Positions 9,136 through 17,403 of a stretch of DNA of 64,000 bases are shown piece after piece (position 1 is the first letter of the stretch; every line of letters begins with the position of its first letter). Below the pieces are notes generated by a model, which saw only the letters and a list, made by a program, of their open reading frames with translations, did no database searches and was not told the DNA's origin. The stretch spans positions 514,930-578,929 of the forward strand of contig NZ_JAKRFD010000001.1 in NCBI RefSeq assembly GCF_022348185.1. Direction: 5' to 3'. The translations under genes and the position numbers were made by a program. The DNA comes from Epibacterium sp. Ofav1-8. Its GTDB lineage: Bacteria > Pseudomonadota > Alphaproteobacteria > Rhodobacterales > Rhodobacteraceae.

Positions 9136-10677
9136 TCACACTTTGGCGGATATCTTGGACGTGGCCTCTGCAAGCAGGGCCCGAGAATCGACTTTGCCAT
9201 TCACGGTCACCGGCAGGCTGTCGCGGACCCGGATGTCGCGCGGGATCATGGTCTGCGGCAGCAACGCGCTCAGTGCCTGTGCGCAGTCCGTCGCAGCGAG
9301 ACTGTGCCCGCATTCCGGTTGCACAAAGAGAATGATATCCCGAAGCTGCCCGGCTTCGCGGACCGGCAAACAGGCCGCCTTCTGAACCTGCGCGAGGCTA
9401 TGCGCAGCCCGCTCGATCTCGTCGAGTTCGATGCGGTTGCCATTCCATTTCACCTGCCGGTCCGCCCGCCCCAGCAGGATCAGGTTGCCAGCGGCATCGA
9501 CATAGCCCAGGTCACCGGTCCGATAGGAGCGTTGCCCCTTGTGACGGGAGAAGGCCGCATTTCCGGGGTGGTCGGCTGGCAGGTAGCCGGTCACGATCTG
9601 CGGTCCGGTCAGTTCCACCTCTCCCGGCGTGCCCTCTGGAACGTCGGTGCCATCGGCGTCGACGATCCGCATCACATTCTCGGCCAGCGCCGGCCCGAGG
9701 GGCAAAATCCCTCCGCGGTCGATCTCGGCATCGGAGAGGCGATGCACATGGCTCATGCAGGTGCCCTCGGAGGGACCGTAAGCGTGGCGGATGTCGGCCT
9801 GTGGAAAGCGCCGTTTCAGATCCTTCACCAGACGGTGCTGCACAGCCTCGCCGCCGACAAAGAAACACTGCAACCCGGGCAGGGTGCCAGCGTCGAACCG
9901 GGGATCGGTGCACATCAGCTGCAACAGCGACGGGGTCGAGAACCAGGAGCGCACAGCCACCTGATCGGGATGCGCGATCAGGGCCTCGATATTCTTGTGC
10001 GGCATGATGTTGTGCCGGTGGTCGAGCAGGACGACCGGACGCCCCAGTGCCAGCACGGGCCAAAGATCCAGCATGCCCATGTCGAAGGCGAGACTGGCAT
10101 GGTTCACATGTGCGCTCTGCCAGGGGGCAAGCGTGCGCCCGGGGATGTCCTGCAACATCGGGCCGTACCAGTCGTGGAATGCAGCAAAGTTGGCATGGCT
10201 GATCGGCACGCCCTTGGGTTCGCCCGTGCTGCCGGACGTGAAGATCACATACAGAAGATCGGCTGGGTCCCGATCTTGCGCGGCGGTTTCGCCGAGCGCC
10301 TGATCCGCTGCGGGCGGGATGCGATGCAAGGTCACGTCAGCGTGCACCTCGGGCGCTTCGTTAGCGTGGAACAGGGTCCGCGCGTCTGCCACCCGTTGAA
10401 TCCGGGCGAGCCGGTCAGGCGGGTTCGAGCGGTCCACGAACACAAATCCCCGCCCGGCACACATGCAGGCCAGCATGGCTGCCACCACGCCTGGTTCCTT
10501 GTGCCCCTGGATCATCACCAGCCCGGTGGTTGCATCCGTTTCCAGCATGTCGAGGACGGCCCGCGCGTGGCGCCCCAGAGCGCCAAACGACACCACGGTG
10601 CCGTCACTGACCAGCGCCGGTGCCTCCGGGTGCGAACGTATGTGGGCGAGGATCTTGGATAGGAAACTCTCTGTCAT
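9136..10677 (-). CDS. Stand-alone amino-acid adenylation enzyme (NRPS A-domain-like), copy 1
   Basis: A 513-aa AMP-forming ligase. Core motifs are visible in order: A3 FTSGSTGEPKG, A5 YGPSEGT, A7 YRTGDLG, A8 GRADRQVKWNGNRIELDEIE and A10 with NGKVD, whose Lys is catalytic. The A4 region reads FDMGMLDLW, keeping the Asp that in NRPS A domains binds the alpha-amino group, so an amino acid is the probable substrate. No carrier or condensation domain is attached, so it must load a separate carrier protein. The ATG at 10677 is chosen because GGAGG precedes it. It is the last gene of the main biosynthetic unit, 119 bp after the P450-like gene. Confidence 0.9.
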   Translation of the reverse strand: MTESFLSKILAHIRSHPEAPALVSDGTVVSFGALGRHARAVLDMLETDATTGLVMIQGHKEPGVVAAMLACMCAGRGFVFVDRSNPPDRLARIQRVADARTLFHANEAPEVHADVTLHRIPPAADQALGETAAQDRDPADLLYVIFTSGSTGEPKGVPISHANFAAFHDWYGPMLQDIPGRTLAPWQSAHVNHASLAFDMGMLDLWPVLALGRPVVLLDHRHNIMPHKNIEALIAHPDQVAVRSWFSTPSLLQLMCTDPRFDAGTLPGLQCFFVGGEAVQHRLVKDLKRRFPQADIRHAYGPSEGTCMSHVHRLSDAEIDRGGILPLGPALAENVMRIVDADGTDVPEGTPGEVELTGPQIVTGYLPADHPGNAAFSRHKGQRSYRTGDLGYVDAAGNLILLGRADRQVKWNGNRIELDEIERAAHSLAQVQKAACLPVREAGQLRDIILFVQPECGHSLAATDCAQALSALLPQTMIPRDIRVRDSLPVTVNGKVDSRALLAEATSKISAKV

Positions 10678-10796
10678 GGGGCCTCCGGTGAAGTGAGAAG
10701 GTGAATCCGGGGGCGGCGACAACTGTGTGATGCGCGCGTCCCCCCGTGTCATCGTGCAGTCAGGGCGCAGCCTGCCTGCGACCCGTTGGTCCGGGC

Positions 10797-12143
10797 CTAG
10801 AGCGCCAGGGTTGCGGCCTCTGTCGCGGCAGTGCGATACCTGAAGGCAACCGGAACCGCGCCACGGGGGGCGAGGGTGGACCGCAGGATGGGGCGCAGAT
10901 TGCCGCGCTTGCAGTCCGGGGCCAGTTGCAGGTCGAACTCCGCCACCACCGCGCGCACGGCGACGGACAGCTGATGCTGCAAAAACCGGCTGCGGCTGCG
11001 CACACGCGGGCCGATCCCGAACGGCAGATAGGAGTTGCGATCCTCGGGCGGGGTCAGGAACCGGTGACCGTCAAAGCGATTAGGGGTGTCCCAGTAGCGC
11101 CCGTCGCGATGGACCAGCCAAGGGGCGAACAGAATGGTGGTTCGCGGCGGCACATTGTAGCCCTGAACCTCCATTTCCTTGCTCGTAATCCGGTAGATGA
11201 AGGGCAATTCGGGGTAGAGGCGCTGCGCTTCCTGGATCACCGAGTAGCACAGCGGGGTCTCGGTGTCCGGAGCGTCGTAGAGATCCGTGCATCCGTCGAC
11301 CTCCCGTGCCATTTCAGGAACGAGATCCGGGCTTTGCGCCAGATGGCACAGGGTCCACAGCAGCCCGAGCCCGTCAATGTTGAGCTTTTCCAGCAGCAGG
11401 CGCCCCAATGTCGGGCGCAGAAAGTCGATCCGCTGTTCCTCACTGAGGGTCTCCGGCAGGCACTTGTTCATCGTGGCCAGAACCGTAGAGGTCTCGTCGT
11501 TCAGTTGGGTCAGGCCCGCACGCACCGCGCGGTCCAGGAACCCGCGCGCCTGCTGGAATTCGGCGAGCCTCTCGGGATGTGCAATCTCTTCGGCGTCTTT
11601 GGTGCTCATGGCAAAATAGAACTGTTCGATCTGCATCAACCCGTCGACCATGTCCTGGTCGGGCAGGGCGTCACCAAACAGGGTCGGACAAAGGGCCCGC
11701 ACGGCCCAGAGGGAGCAGATCGGGCGCAGATCAACAGGCGCCTCGGCAGTGAGGGCAAGATCGCGCACCAGCGCGCGGGTCGCCGTGGTCAGGCTCCGAT
11801 GCGCCCAGTCATCCCACCGGGCGTTGACCTCTGCCAGACCACTCCGGCTTGCGTCCCAGATCGCCGCGTTCTCCGGGCGCTCCAATGCGTCGCCGATGAG
11901 AATACGCGTGGTCCCGGCATTGCTGGCGATGTCCCCCAGTTCGGTTTGGAACTGTCCCTGGTGGTTTTTCCAGTACCGGATGCTCTCTGTTCCCGTCAGC
12001 AGCAGCATCTGGCGGCTTTCGCTGGCCCGTATCATCACCACGTCGCCGAGTTTGCGCATGGCGGTTTCGGCGACCTTCAGCAGGCCAAGGTTCTGGTGAA
12101 ACTCGGAGCTGGCGTCGAATACGGGGATCTGCGGTTCTGTCAT
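10797..12143 (-). CDS. Cytochrome P450-like protein lacking the haem-ligand cysteine
   Basis: This 448-aa protein has the P450 fold markers: the K-helix ExxR as EAQR, and the meander and cysteine-loop region ending FGIGPRVRSRSRF. In the canonical F-x-x-G-x-x-x-C-x-G loop the axial Cys is Arg382 and the following Gly is Arg384, while F375, G378 and R380 are kept. The I-helix also lacks the usual acid-Thr pair (DGLGLLWTL). The downstream reading frame continues as normal P450 sequence, so this is not a frameshift. Cys-less P450 homologues such as EryCII, DesVIII and AknT are known as helper proteins for other biosynthetic enzymes. A structural or chaperone role is more likely here than oxygenation. 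Position 13 bp after the second A-domain gene suggests a partner there. Confidence 0.85.
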   Translation of the reverse strand: MTEPQIPVFDASSEFHQNLGLLKVAETAMRKLGDVVMIRASESRQMLLLTGTESIRYWKNHQGQFQTELGDIASNAGTTRILIGDALERPENAAIWDASRSGLAEVNARWDDWAHRSLTTATRALVRDLALTAEAPVDLRPICSLWAVRALCPTLFGDALPDQDMVDGLMQIEQFYFAMSTKDAEEIAHPERLAEFQQARGFLDRAVRAGLTQLNDETSTVLATMNKCLPETLSEEQRIDFLRPTLGRLLLEKLNIDGLGLLWTLCHLAQSPDLVPEMAREVDGCTDLYDAPDTETPLCYSVIQEAQRLYPELPFIYRITSKEMEVQGYNVPPRTTILFAPWLVHRDGRYWDTPNRFDGHRFLTPPEDRNSYLPFGIGPRVRSRSRFLQHQLSVAVRAVVAEFDLQLAPDCKRGNLRPILRSTLAPRGAVPVAFRYRTAATEAATLAL

Positions 12144-12155
12144 CTCTAAGTCCTC

Positions 12156-13709
12156 TCAGCTGAGCGTTTCTGCATCGGGTTGGCTGTGCACGTGGCGATG
12201 GTCTGCGGTTCTGGCCGCTTCGGAGAGCCAGGCGCGGTCAATCTTGGAATTGCGATTGAGGCTGGCTTCGAAGCCGGCGTACCAAAAGCGCGGCACCAGA
12301 TAGGGGGGCAGTTCGCGGGACATCTGACCGGCGAGCTGCTTGAGCACATCTGCGGTGTGGTCGCCAAAGATGTAGGCATTGAGCGCACGGGCTTCGCCGC
12401 GCAGCATGTAGGGCTCCACCACGGCGTCCTCGATCCCGGGCTGGCGGCGGATATGGGCCTCGATGTCGTCCAGATCGACGCGCATGCCCTGCACCTTGAT
12501 CTCGCGGTCGATGCGCCCGCCAAAATACCAAAGCCCATCCGCCCGGCGCAGCCCCCGGTCCCCGGTACGGTAGCAGCCGGGGGCGGGAAAGGCGCGCCCC
12601 TGCTTGTCCGGCAGCTTCAGGTAGCCGCGCCCGACCGACGCGCCGCGGATCTCGATCTCGCCCTGGTCCGGGCCGGGATCTGCGACCAACGCGGTTCCCG
12701 GGCGGGCATATCCGATCGGCAAGTCCTCCGGGGCTGCCAGATGATCTGCGGTGATGTCGACCGCGGTGACGGCAACGGTGCATTCGGTGGGGCCATAGGT
12801 GTTCAGCACGCGGCACCCCGGAAACCGGTCGAACAGGCTCTGCACGACCGGCTTGGTCAGGGCCTCGCCGCAGAACAGAAAGGTCGAAAGCGCGGGCAGT
12901 GTGGTGCCATTGAAACGGCGATTGCGCAGCATCAGGCGGGTGATCGAAGGCGTGGAGACCCACAGCCCGACCTGATCGGCCGCAAGGCGCCGGATATAGC
13001 CGGTGGAGTTGGCAAAATCAGCGTGATTGAGCGCTGTGATCGGTCGCAGCCGCAGCCAGGAATTCCAGAGTTCGAACAGGGACACATCAAAGCAATGGCG
13101 AATGTTGCCGGTCACACCGTTGAAGCTGGCCCCTGCCAGAAGCTGGTCCTGCCAGCGAATGAAGTCCGCCAGATTGGCATAGGTGACCTGAATGCCCTTG
13201 GGCTGGCCCAGCGTGCCGGAGGAGAACATGATATAGGCCACGTCATCCGGCGCGGCGTCGTGCGGTGGCAGATCCTGCGCAGGCGCGGCATCGAGGTCCA
13301 CGCTCCAGACCGGAACGTCGCTCCCTGTCAGCGTCTTGTGCAATTGCGTGGGCGCATTCGGATCGGCGTCGGCGACCAGGACCACCGACGCATCACATGT
13401 CTGCACGATCTGGCGCAGCCGTTCCGCTGGGGTGTCCTGTTCGGCGGGCACCAGGGGCCGGCCCGCCAGCAGGCAGGCCCAATACGCGACGAGGTAGCGC
13501 GGGTCCTTGTGCCCCCAGATCAATACGGGCCGGCTGCACCTCGGGTCTGGCACGCGCGCGAGCGTCTCCGCCAGTGCCAGGGAGGCGTGGTAAAGGCGAT
13601 CAAAGCTGAGCGTCTCGGACGTGGTGCGATAGGCCTCCGCACCGCTCCCCGCAAACCGGCGATGAATGTCGCGGAGCAGCTGGTGTGGATCATCCGCCTG
13701 CGGCTTCAT
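12156..13709 (-). CDS. Stand-alone amino-acid adenylation enzyme (NRPS A-domain-like), copy 2
   Basis: A 517-aa AMP-forming ligase with A3 SSGTLGQPKG (Leu where Thr or Ser is usual), A4 FDVSLFELW, A5 YGPTECT, A7 YRTGDRG, A8 GRIDREIKVQGMRVDLDDIE, and a catalytic Lys in NSKID near the C terminus. FDVSLFELW is textbook for amino-acid-activating domains, including the Asp that contacts the alpha-amino group. It overlaps the next carrier-protein gene by 4 bp, and that carrier is its most likely cognate partner. The specificity pocket could not be decoded with confidence by eye. Confidence 0.9.
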   Translation of the reverse strand: MKPQADDPHQLLRDIHRRFAGSGAEAYRTTSETLSFDRLYHASLALAETLARVPDPRCSRPVLIWGHKDPRYLVAYWACLLAGRPLVPAEQDTPAERLRQIVQTCDASVVLVADADPNAPTQLHKTLTGSDVPVWSVDLDAAPAQDLPPHDAAPDDVAYIMFSSGTLGQPKGIQVTYANLADFIRWQDQLLAGASFNGVTGNIRHCFDVSLFELWNSWLRLRPITALNHADFANSTGYIRRLAADQVGLWVSTPSITRLMLRNRRFNGTTLPALSTFLFCGEALTKPVVQSLFDRFPGCRVLNTYGPTECTVAVTAVDITADHLAAPEDLPIGYARPGTALVADPGPDQGEIEIRGASVGRGYLKLPDKQGRAFPAPGCYRTGDRGLRRADGLWYFGGRIDREIKVQGMRVDLDDIEAHIRRQPGIEDAVVEPYMLRGEARALNAYIFGDHTADVLKQLAGQMSRELPPYLVPRFWYAGFEASLNRNSKIDRAWLSEAARTADHRHVHSQPDAETLS

Positions 13710-13972
13710 GCCGGGGCATCCTCTTTCATGAACGACGCGATCAGCGTCGACAGGCTTTGAATGGTCGAGAACTGTTCCGGGCGCAGCTCGGAGGGGTCGA
13801 TCTCCAGCGCCGGGAGACGCTCTTCCAGCGCCATGAACAGCTCCAGCAGCAAGCCGCTGTCGAGGCCGAGATCATCCTCGATCCGGGTGTCCGGCGTGAT
13901 CGAACTGCCGTCATCCATGTCCAGAAGCTCTACGATGGCGTCAATGATCTGGGTGTCGATATGCGTGGTCAT
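13706..13972 (-). CDS. Acyl/peptidyl carrier protein (copy 1)
   Basis: An 88-aa acidic four-helix carrier. The phosphopantetheine attachment site is Ser39 in DLGLDSGLLLELF, an orthodox GxDS context. Its end overlaps the start of the second A-domain gene by 4 bp, so stoichiometric expression with that enzyme is expected. It lies 40 bp after the acyl-ligase gene. It should hold the activated amino acid or acyl group as a thioester for downstream dehydrogenation, decarboxylation or condensation. Confidence 0.9.
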   Translation of the reverse strand: MTTHIDTQIIDAIVELLDMDDGSSITPDTRIEDDLGLDSGLLLELFMALEERLPALEIDPSELRPEQFSTIQSLSTLIASFMKEDAPA

Positions 13973-14012
13973 GATGGGTCCTTTCAGCTGTCGAGTGGGC
14001 GGGGCGGCGGCG

Positions 14013-15590
14013 TCAGTGCGCGGGGCTCAGAGGCCGGGCGCGGGATCTGGGGGCGGCGGTCGGGGCAAGCGCGTGCAACGCGGCCCTGTCGAGCTTGCCA
14101 TTCTGGGTGCGGGGCATTTCTGCGTGGATCGCGATCCGGGCGGGCACGGCGTGGCTGTCGAGGCGGGATTTGCACCATTGAACCAGATCCTGGCTGGTAC
14201 ACTCCGTCCCGGGGGCCAGCGCGACATGCGCCAGACAGATCTGCCCCTGCACCGGATGGTCGGCGCCAAGCACGCAGACTTCGGCGACGGCGGAATGGGC
14301 GATCAGCGCCGCCTCCACCTCCGAGGGGGCGACTTTCTCACCAGCGATCTTCAGGATGTCGTCATTGCGCCCGACGAAATAGAGGTATCCCTCCGCATCG
14401 AGCCGGCAGGTGTCGCCGGTGTACAAGACCTGCTCGCCGGGCAGGGGGCCGGGGCGCAGGCGCTTGGCAGTGGCCTCGGGATTGTTCCAATAGCCCTTCA
14501 TCACCGTTGATCCGCGAATGACCAGTTCCCCGGTGGCGTTTCTGCGCCGGGCCTGTCCTTCGGCATCCACCACCCAGAGTTCGGTGTTGGGGATGGCGAT
14601 GCCGACGCTGTCACGGCGGTGGGTCAGCTGCGAGGGCGGCAAGTAGGTGCAGCGGTGGCACTCCGTCAGACCGTACATCGAAAACACCGTCGCGCCGGGG
14701 AAGGCGGTTTCCAGTGTGTCGATGAGTTCCGGATGCAGCGCCGCTGCCGTCGAGGAGACCAGCCGGACCGCACCGAGGTCGAACCGGTCGGCCAAAGGCG
14801 CAATCAATGGCACCATCGTGGGGACTACGGGAAAGACGGTGGCCCGGTTTTGGGCCAGATGCTGAAGCGCAAAGAGCGGTTGCCCGAACCCCGGTTCGGC
14901 AAAGATCTCTGCTCCGGTCAATGCGGCCATGGTGATCTGGTGCAGCCCGTAGTCAAAGGTCATCGGCACGGCGCAGAAAATTCGATCCTCTGCGTGGTAG
15001 CCGAGGTAACTTGCCACCGACCGCGCTGCGCTGGTCATGTTGAGATGCGACAGCATCACCCCTTTGGGCGTGCCGGTGGAGCCGGAGGTGTAGATGATCG
15101 TGGCCAGATCCTGATCCAGAACCGAAGGTGTGGGCAGGTCCTCGCAGGCGGTCTGCGTTGTGCGGGCGGCGGTGACAGAGGCGTCAATTTCCGCGCAGAG
15201 CACCGGTATGGGATCCCCGGTCCGTTCCAGTGCAGTCTCCACGACGTCGCTGGTGGACGGGTCGGCGAGAATGGCCGCCGGGGTACAATCCTGCAACACA
15301 AACGCGAATTTGCTCGCCGGCGTGCCGGGGTTCAGCGGGACCGCAACTGCACCGCTGGCCAGGATGCCCCAGTAGCCGGCGACGAACGCGACCGAATTCG
15401 GGCAGGACAGAACCACCCGGTCTCCGGCGGTCACGCCCCTGGCATGCAGGGCCCGGGCGATGCGGGTCGCGGCGTCTTGCAGCTCCGGATAGCTGAGGGT
15501 GTGTCGCGCGTCGCTGACGGCAGGCGCATGTGGCCAAGTTCGGGCTGCCTGTGACAGGAAATGAGTCAGGAGGGAATGAGTTGCGAACAT
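14013..15590 (-). CDS. AMP-forming acyl ligase, similar to exosortase-associated ligases
   Basis: A 525-aa ANL-family enzyme starting at the ATG at 15590, which has AAGGAG about 8 bases upstream. Motifs are YTSGSTGTPKG (A3), YGLTECHRC (A5), GDTCRLDAEGYLYFVGRNDDILKIAGEKV (split by the A7/A8 hinge), and NGKLD with the catalytic Lys. The A4 region reads MTFDYGLHQ rather than the amino-acid signature. FDYGL...Q is what I recall for the acyl-CoA ligase that accompanies a PLP decarboxylase in exosortase A loci. The present cluster has the same ligase-decarboxylase-carrier trio, also analogous to BtrJ/BtrK/BtrI of butirosin. It overlaps the KASIII-like gene by 25 bp. Confidence 0.87.
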   Translation of the reverse strand: MFATHSLLTHFLSQAARTWPHAPAVSDARHTLSYPELQDAATRIARALHARGVTAGDRVVLSCPNSVAFVAGYWGILASGAVAVPLNPGTPASKFAFVLQDCTPAAILADPSTSDVVETALERTGDPIPVLCAEIDASVTAARTTQTACEDLPTPSVLDQDLATIIYTSGSTGTPKGVMLSHLNMTSAARSVASYLGYHAEDRIFCAVPMTFDYGLHQITMAALTGAEIFAEPGFGQPLFALQHLAQNRATVFPVVPTMVPLIAPLADRFDLGAVRLVSSTAAALHPELIDTLETAFPGATVFSMYGLTECHRCTYLPPSQLTHRRDSVGIAIPNTELWVVDAEGQARRRNATGELVIRGSTVMKGYWNNPEATAKRLRPGPLPGEQVLYTGDTCRLDAEGYLYFVGRNDDILKIAGEKVAPSEVEAALIAHSAVAEVCVLGADHPVQGQICLAHVALAPGTECTSQDLVQWCKSRLDSHAVPARIAIHAEMPRTQNGKLDRAALHALAPTAAPRSRARPLSPAH

Positions 15591-16540
15591 GTGGCGCGCT
15601 CCTTCGTATGCGCAGAGACGGGGGACTGGGTGATCATGCAGGCGCCTGCAAAGCCGCCCATGCCGATCGACAGGATGGCGCAGGACCTGCCCGGGCGCAG
15701 ATCGGCGTGCTCTTGCTCCAGCAACAAGAAGGGGTCGCTGGTGTAGCAATGGCCGATATCGGGCAGCAGCCCCAGCCGCAGCCGGGTCTCGGGCAGACCG
15801 GTCTCACGGCAGAACATCTGCCAGGCCAGTCGGTTGACGTTATGTGGCAGAAGCGGGCAATCGCCTGCCCAATCGAACCCGATCCGCGACAGCGATTGCT
15901 GGACGATTCCGGCGTGGGCGGCGAAGAACGCACCCATTTCGGTCGCGGTGCCGGCGCGGCCGCGTGCAAACTGGGGGTGCGTGCACATGGCAATCTCGCC
16001 CAGTTGCAATCCGCCGTCTGCCCGATCCACGATCATGCCGCAGAAGGCATCGCCCATCAGGGTACAGCCGGGCACGTAGCGATCTCCCGGCGGCAGGTCG
16101 ATATGGCTGTCGCCACCCAGCACAACAACGGCGCGGGCCAGTCCGGTCACCAACAAGGTGCGCGCCATGTCCAGCGCCCAGAACAAGCCGCCGCAATTGT
16201 ACTGATCGACCTCATAGCGTCGCTCGATCTCTGCCAGGAGGGGGTGGCCGGCGCAGAGATGATGCACCGGAGAGCGTCCGACCGCATATTGCAGCGGCTG
16301 CCCATGCGCATAGATCAGCGCGTCGGGAAGCGGCCCGCGATGACGGGCGGCGAGCTTGCGCACCACCAGATCGAACTGGGCTTCCAGCGTTTCCCCGGGG
16401 GGCACGGCGGCCACGCGATCCAGACCGAACATACGCTCGAACACACGGGCTTCGGCGGGGCTGCCGCCGGCTTCGCGTATGATCTCTTCGGCGCCCAGAC
16501 GCGCGGAGGGCACATGGCTGACGAGGCTCGCAAGGCGCAT
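15566..16540 (-). CDS. KASIII-like condensing enzyme (thiolase fold), paralogue A
   Basis: A 324-aa protein of the FabH/KASIII superfamily. The nucleophile Cys116 lies in DQYNCGGLF, a catalytic His233 in LPHNVN, and a second His (264) in DIGHCYTSDPF. In FabH that third position is the Asn of the GN motif, so a Cys-His-His triad is implied. It is about 30% diverged in appearance from two other paralogues in the cluster but keeps all three residues at the same spacing. Members of this group either condense acyl thioesters or transfer acyl groups. It follows the degenerate homologue with a TGATG overlap, suggesting the two form a heteromer. Confidence 0.82.
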   Translation of the reverse strand: MRLASLVSHVPSARLGAEEIIREAGGSPAEARVFERMFGLDRVAAVPPGETLEAQFDLVVRKLAARHRGPLPDALIYAHGQPLQYAVGRSPVHHLCAGHPLLAEIERRYEVDQYNCGGLFWALDMARTLLVTGLARAVVVLGGDSHIDLPPGDRYVPGCTLMGDAFCGMIVDRADGGLQLGEIAMCTHPQFARGRAGTATEMGAFFAAHAGIVQQSLSRIGFDWAGDCPLLPHNVNRLAWQMFCRETGLPETRLRLGLLPDIGHCYTSDPFLLLEQEHADLRPGRSCAILSIGMGGFAGACMITQSPVSAHTKERATCSQLIPS

Positions 16541-17403
16541 CAGGTGCCTCCGTCCTCTGCGGCGAAGCCCACGACGCAAAGTTCCTGGTCCTGCCAAGTC
16601 ATCAACAGGTTGTTGCGCGTCGCAGGCATCCCCATCAGCGCCCGCAGGGGCGCAGCGCACATCTGGCTGGAGGGAGCCGGGCGCCAGTCGGCGAACCCCT
16701 CGTCGAGGCCCCTGAGACGGTCATCGGAAATCAGCACCGTTGCCGACGGATCAAGCCCGAGATCGCGGCAGCTGGTGTCCAGCACCGCGGGCAGGTCTGC
16801 CTCTTCGATCTGGATGTGACGGCGATAGCCCCGATAGCAAAGCCCGGATTTCGCCTCCGACTCCAGCAGCAACAGGCTGGCGGAATTCTCCGGTTGCAGC
16901 TGTTCGGCGGTTGGTGAGCGATAGAGCAGATGCTTCTGATCCATGGTCATCACCAAGGCGCGGCGGCCCTGGCGGGTCAGGTAACGCGCGGCGCAGTCAA
17001 TGGCAAACAGCGGAGCAGACAGCCCCCGGTCCGAGATGGCAAATCCGAACCCGTCGGGCCGATCCATCCAATGCAGGGCAAAATTGGTGACCGAGGTTCC
17101 TAGGTGCAGGTCGGGCATCCAGTGGGCCAGCAGGACCAGATCGACGTCTTCCAGCGGGTCGTGCTGCCGCAGCTCGTTCAGCAGTTCCTCCGCCATGGCG
17201 GCAAAGGAGGCCCGATCCGGCGCGGATAACCAGTTCTCGACATTGCTCTGTGCGACGGGATCGTATTCCTGTCCATTGGATCGAAAGAAACGGGCGTTGA
17301 AGTCTTCCCAATAGGCATGCTGGTCCGCCGCATCCGCGACCGGCGGTTCCAGTCCGCCGAAGCTGGCGCCAACGATCTTGGCCGGGTCCAGGCGCAGGGT
17401 CAT
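16540..17403 (-). CDS. Degenerate thiolase-fold (ketosynthase-like) protein without nucleophile Cys
   Basis: A 287-aa protein. The central segment SDRGLSAPLFAIDCAARYL followed by RRALVMTMDQKHL resembles the nucleophile-elbow region of KASIII proteins, where the neighbouring paralogue has CGGLFWALDMAR and VVVLGGDSH. The Cys position holds a non-nucleophilic residue, and I see no PHNxN or GHxxxxDPF motif in the second half. It therefore looks like a catalytically inactive subunit, comparable in principle to chain-length-factor partners of ketosynthases. It overlaps both neighbours (the fusion gene by 4 bp, the active paralogue by 1 bp). The fold assignment is by pattern only. Confidence 0.6.
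   Translation of the reverse strand: MTLRLDPAKIVGASFGGLEPPVADAADQHAYWEDFNARFFRSNGQEYDPVAQSNVENWLSAPDRASFAAMAEELLNELRQHDPLEDVDLVLLAHWMPDLHLGTSVTNFALHWMDRPDGFGFAISDRGLSAPLFAIDCAARYLTRQGRRALVMTMDQKHLLYRSPTAEQLQPENSASLLLLESEAKSGLCYRGYRRHIQIEEADLPAVLDTSCRDLGLDPSATVLISDDRLRGLDEGFADWRPAPSSQMCAAPLRALMGMPATRNNLLMTWQDQELCVVGFAAEDGGT

Noticed and set aside
10981..11030. Frameshift or sequencing error as the cause of the missing P450 cysteine
   Set aside because: A +1 reading gives a Cys but destroys both the preceding and following P450 sequence; the present frame continues into normal C-terminal P450 helices, so the substitution is real in this sequence.
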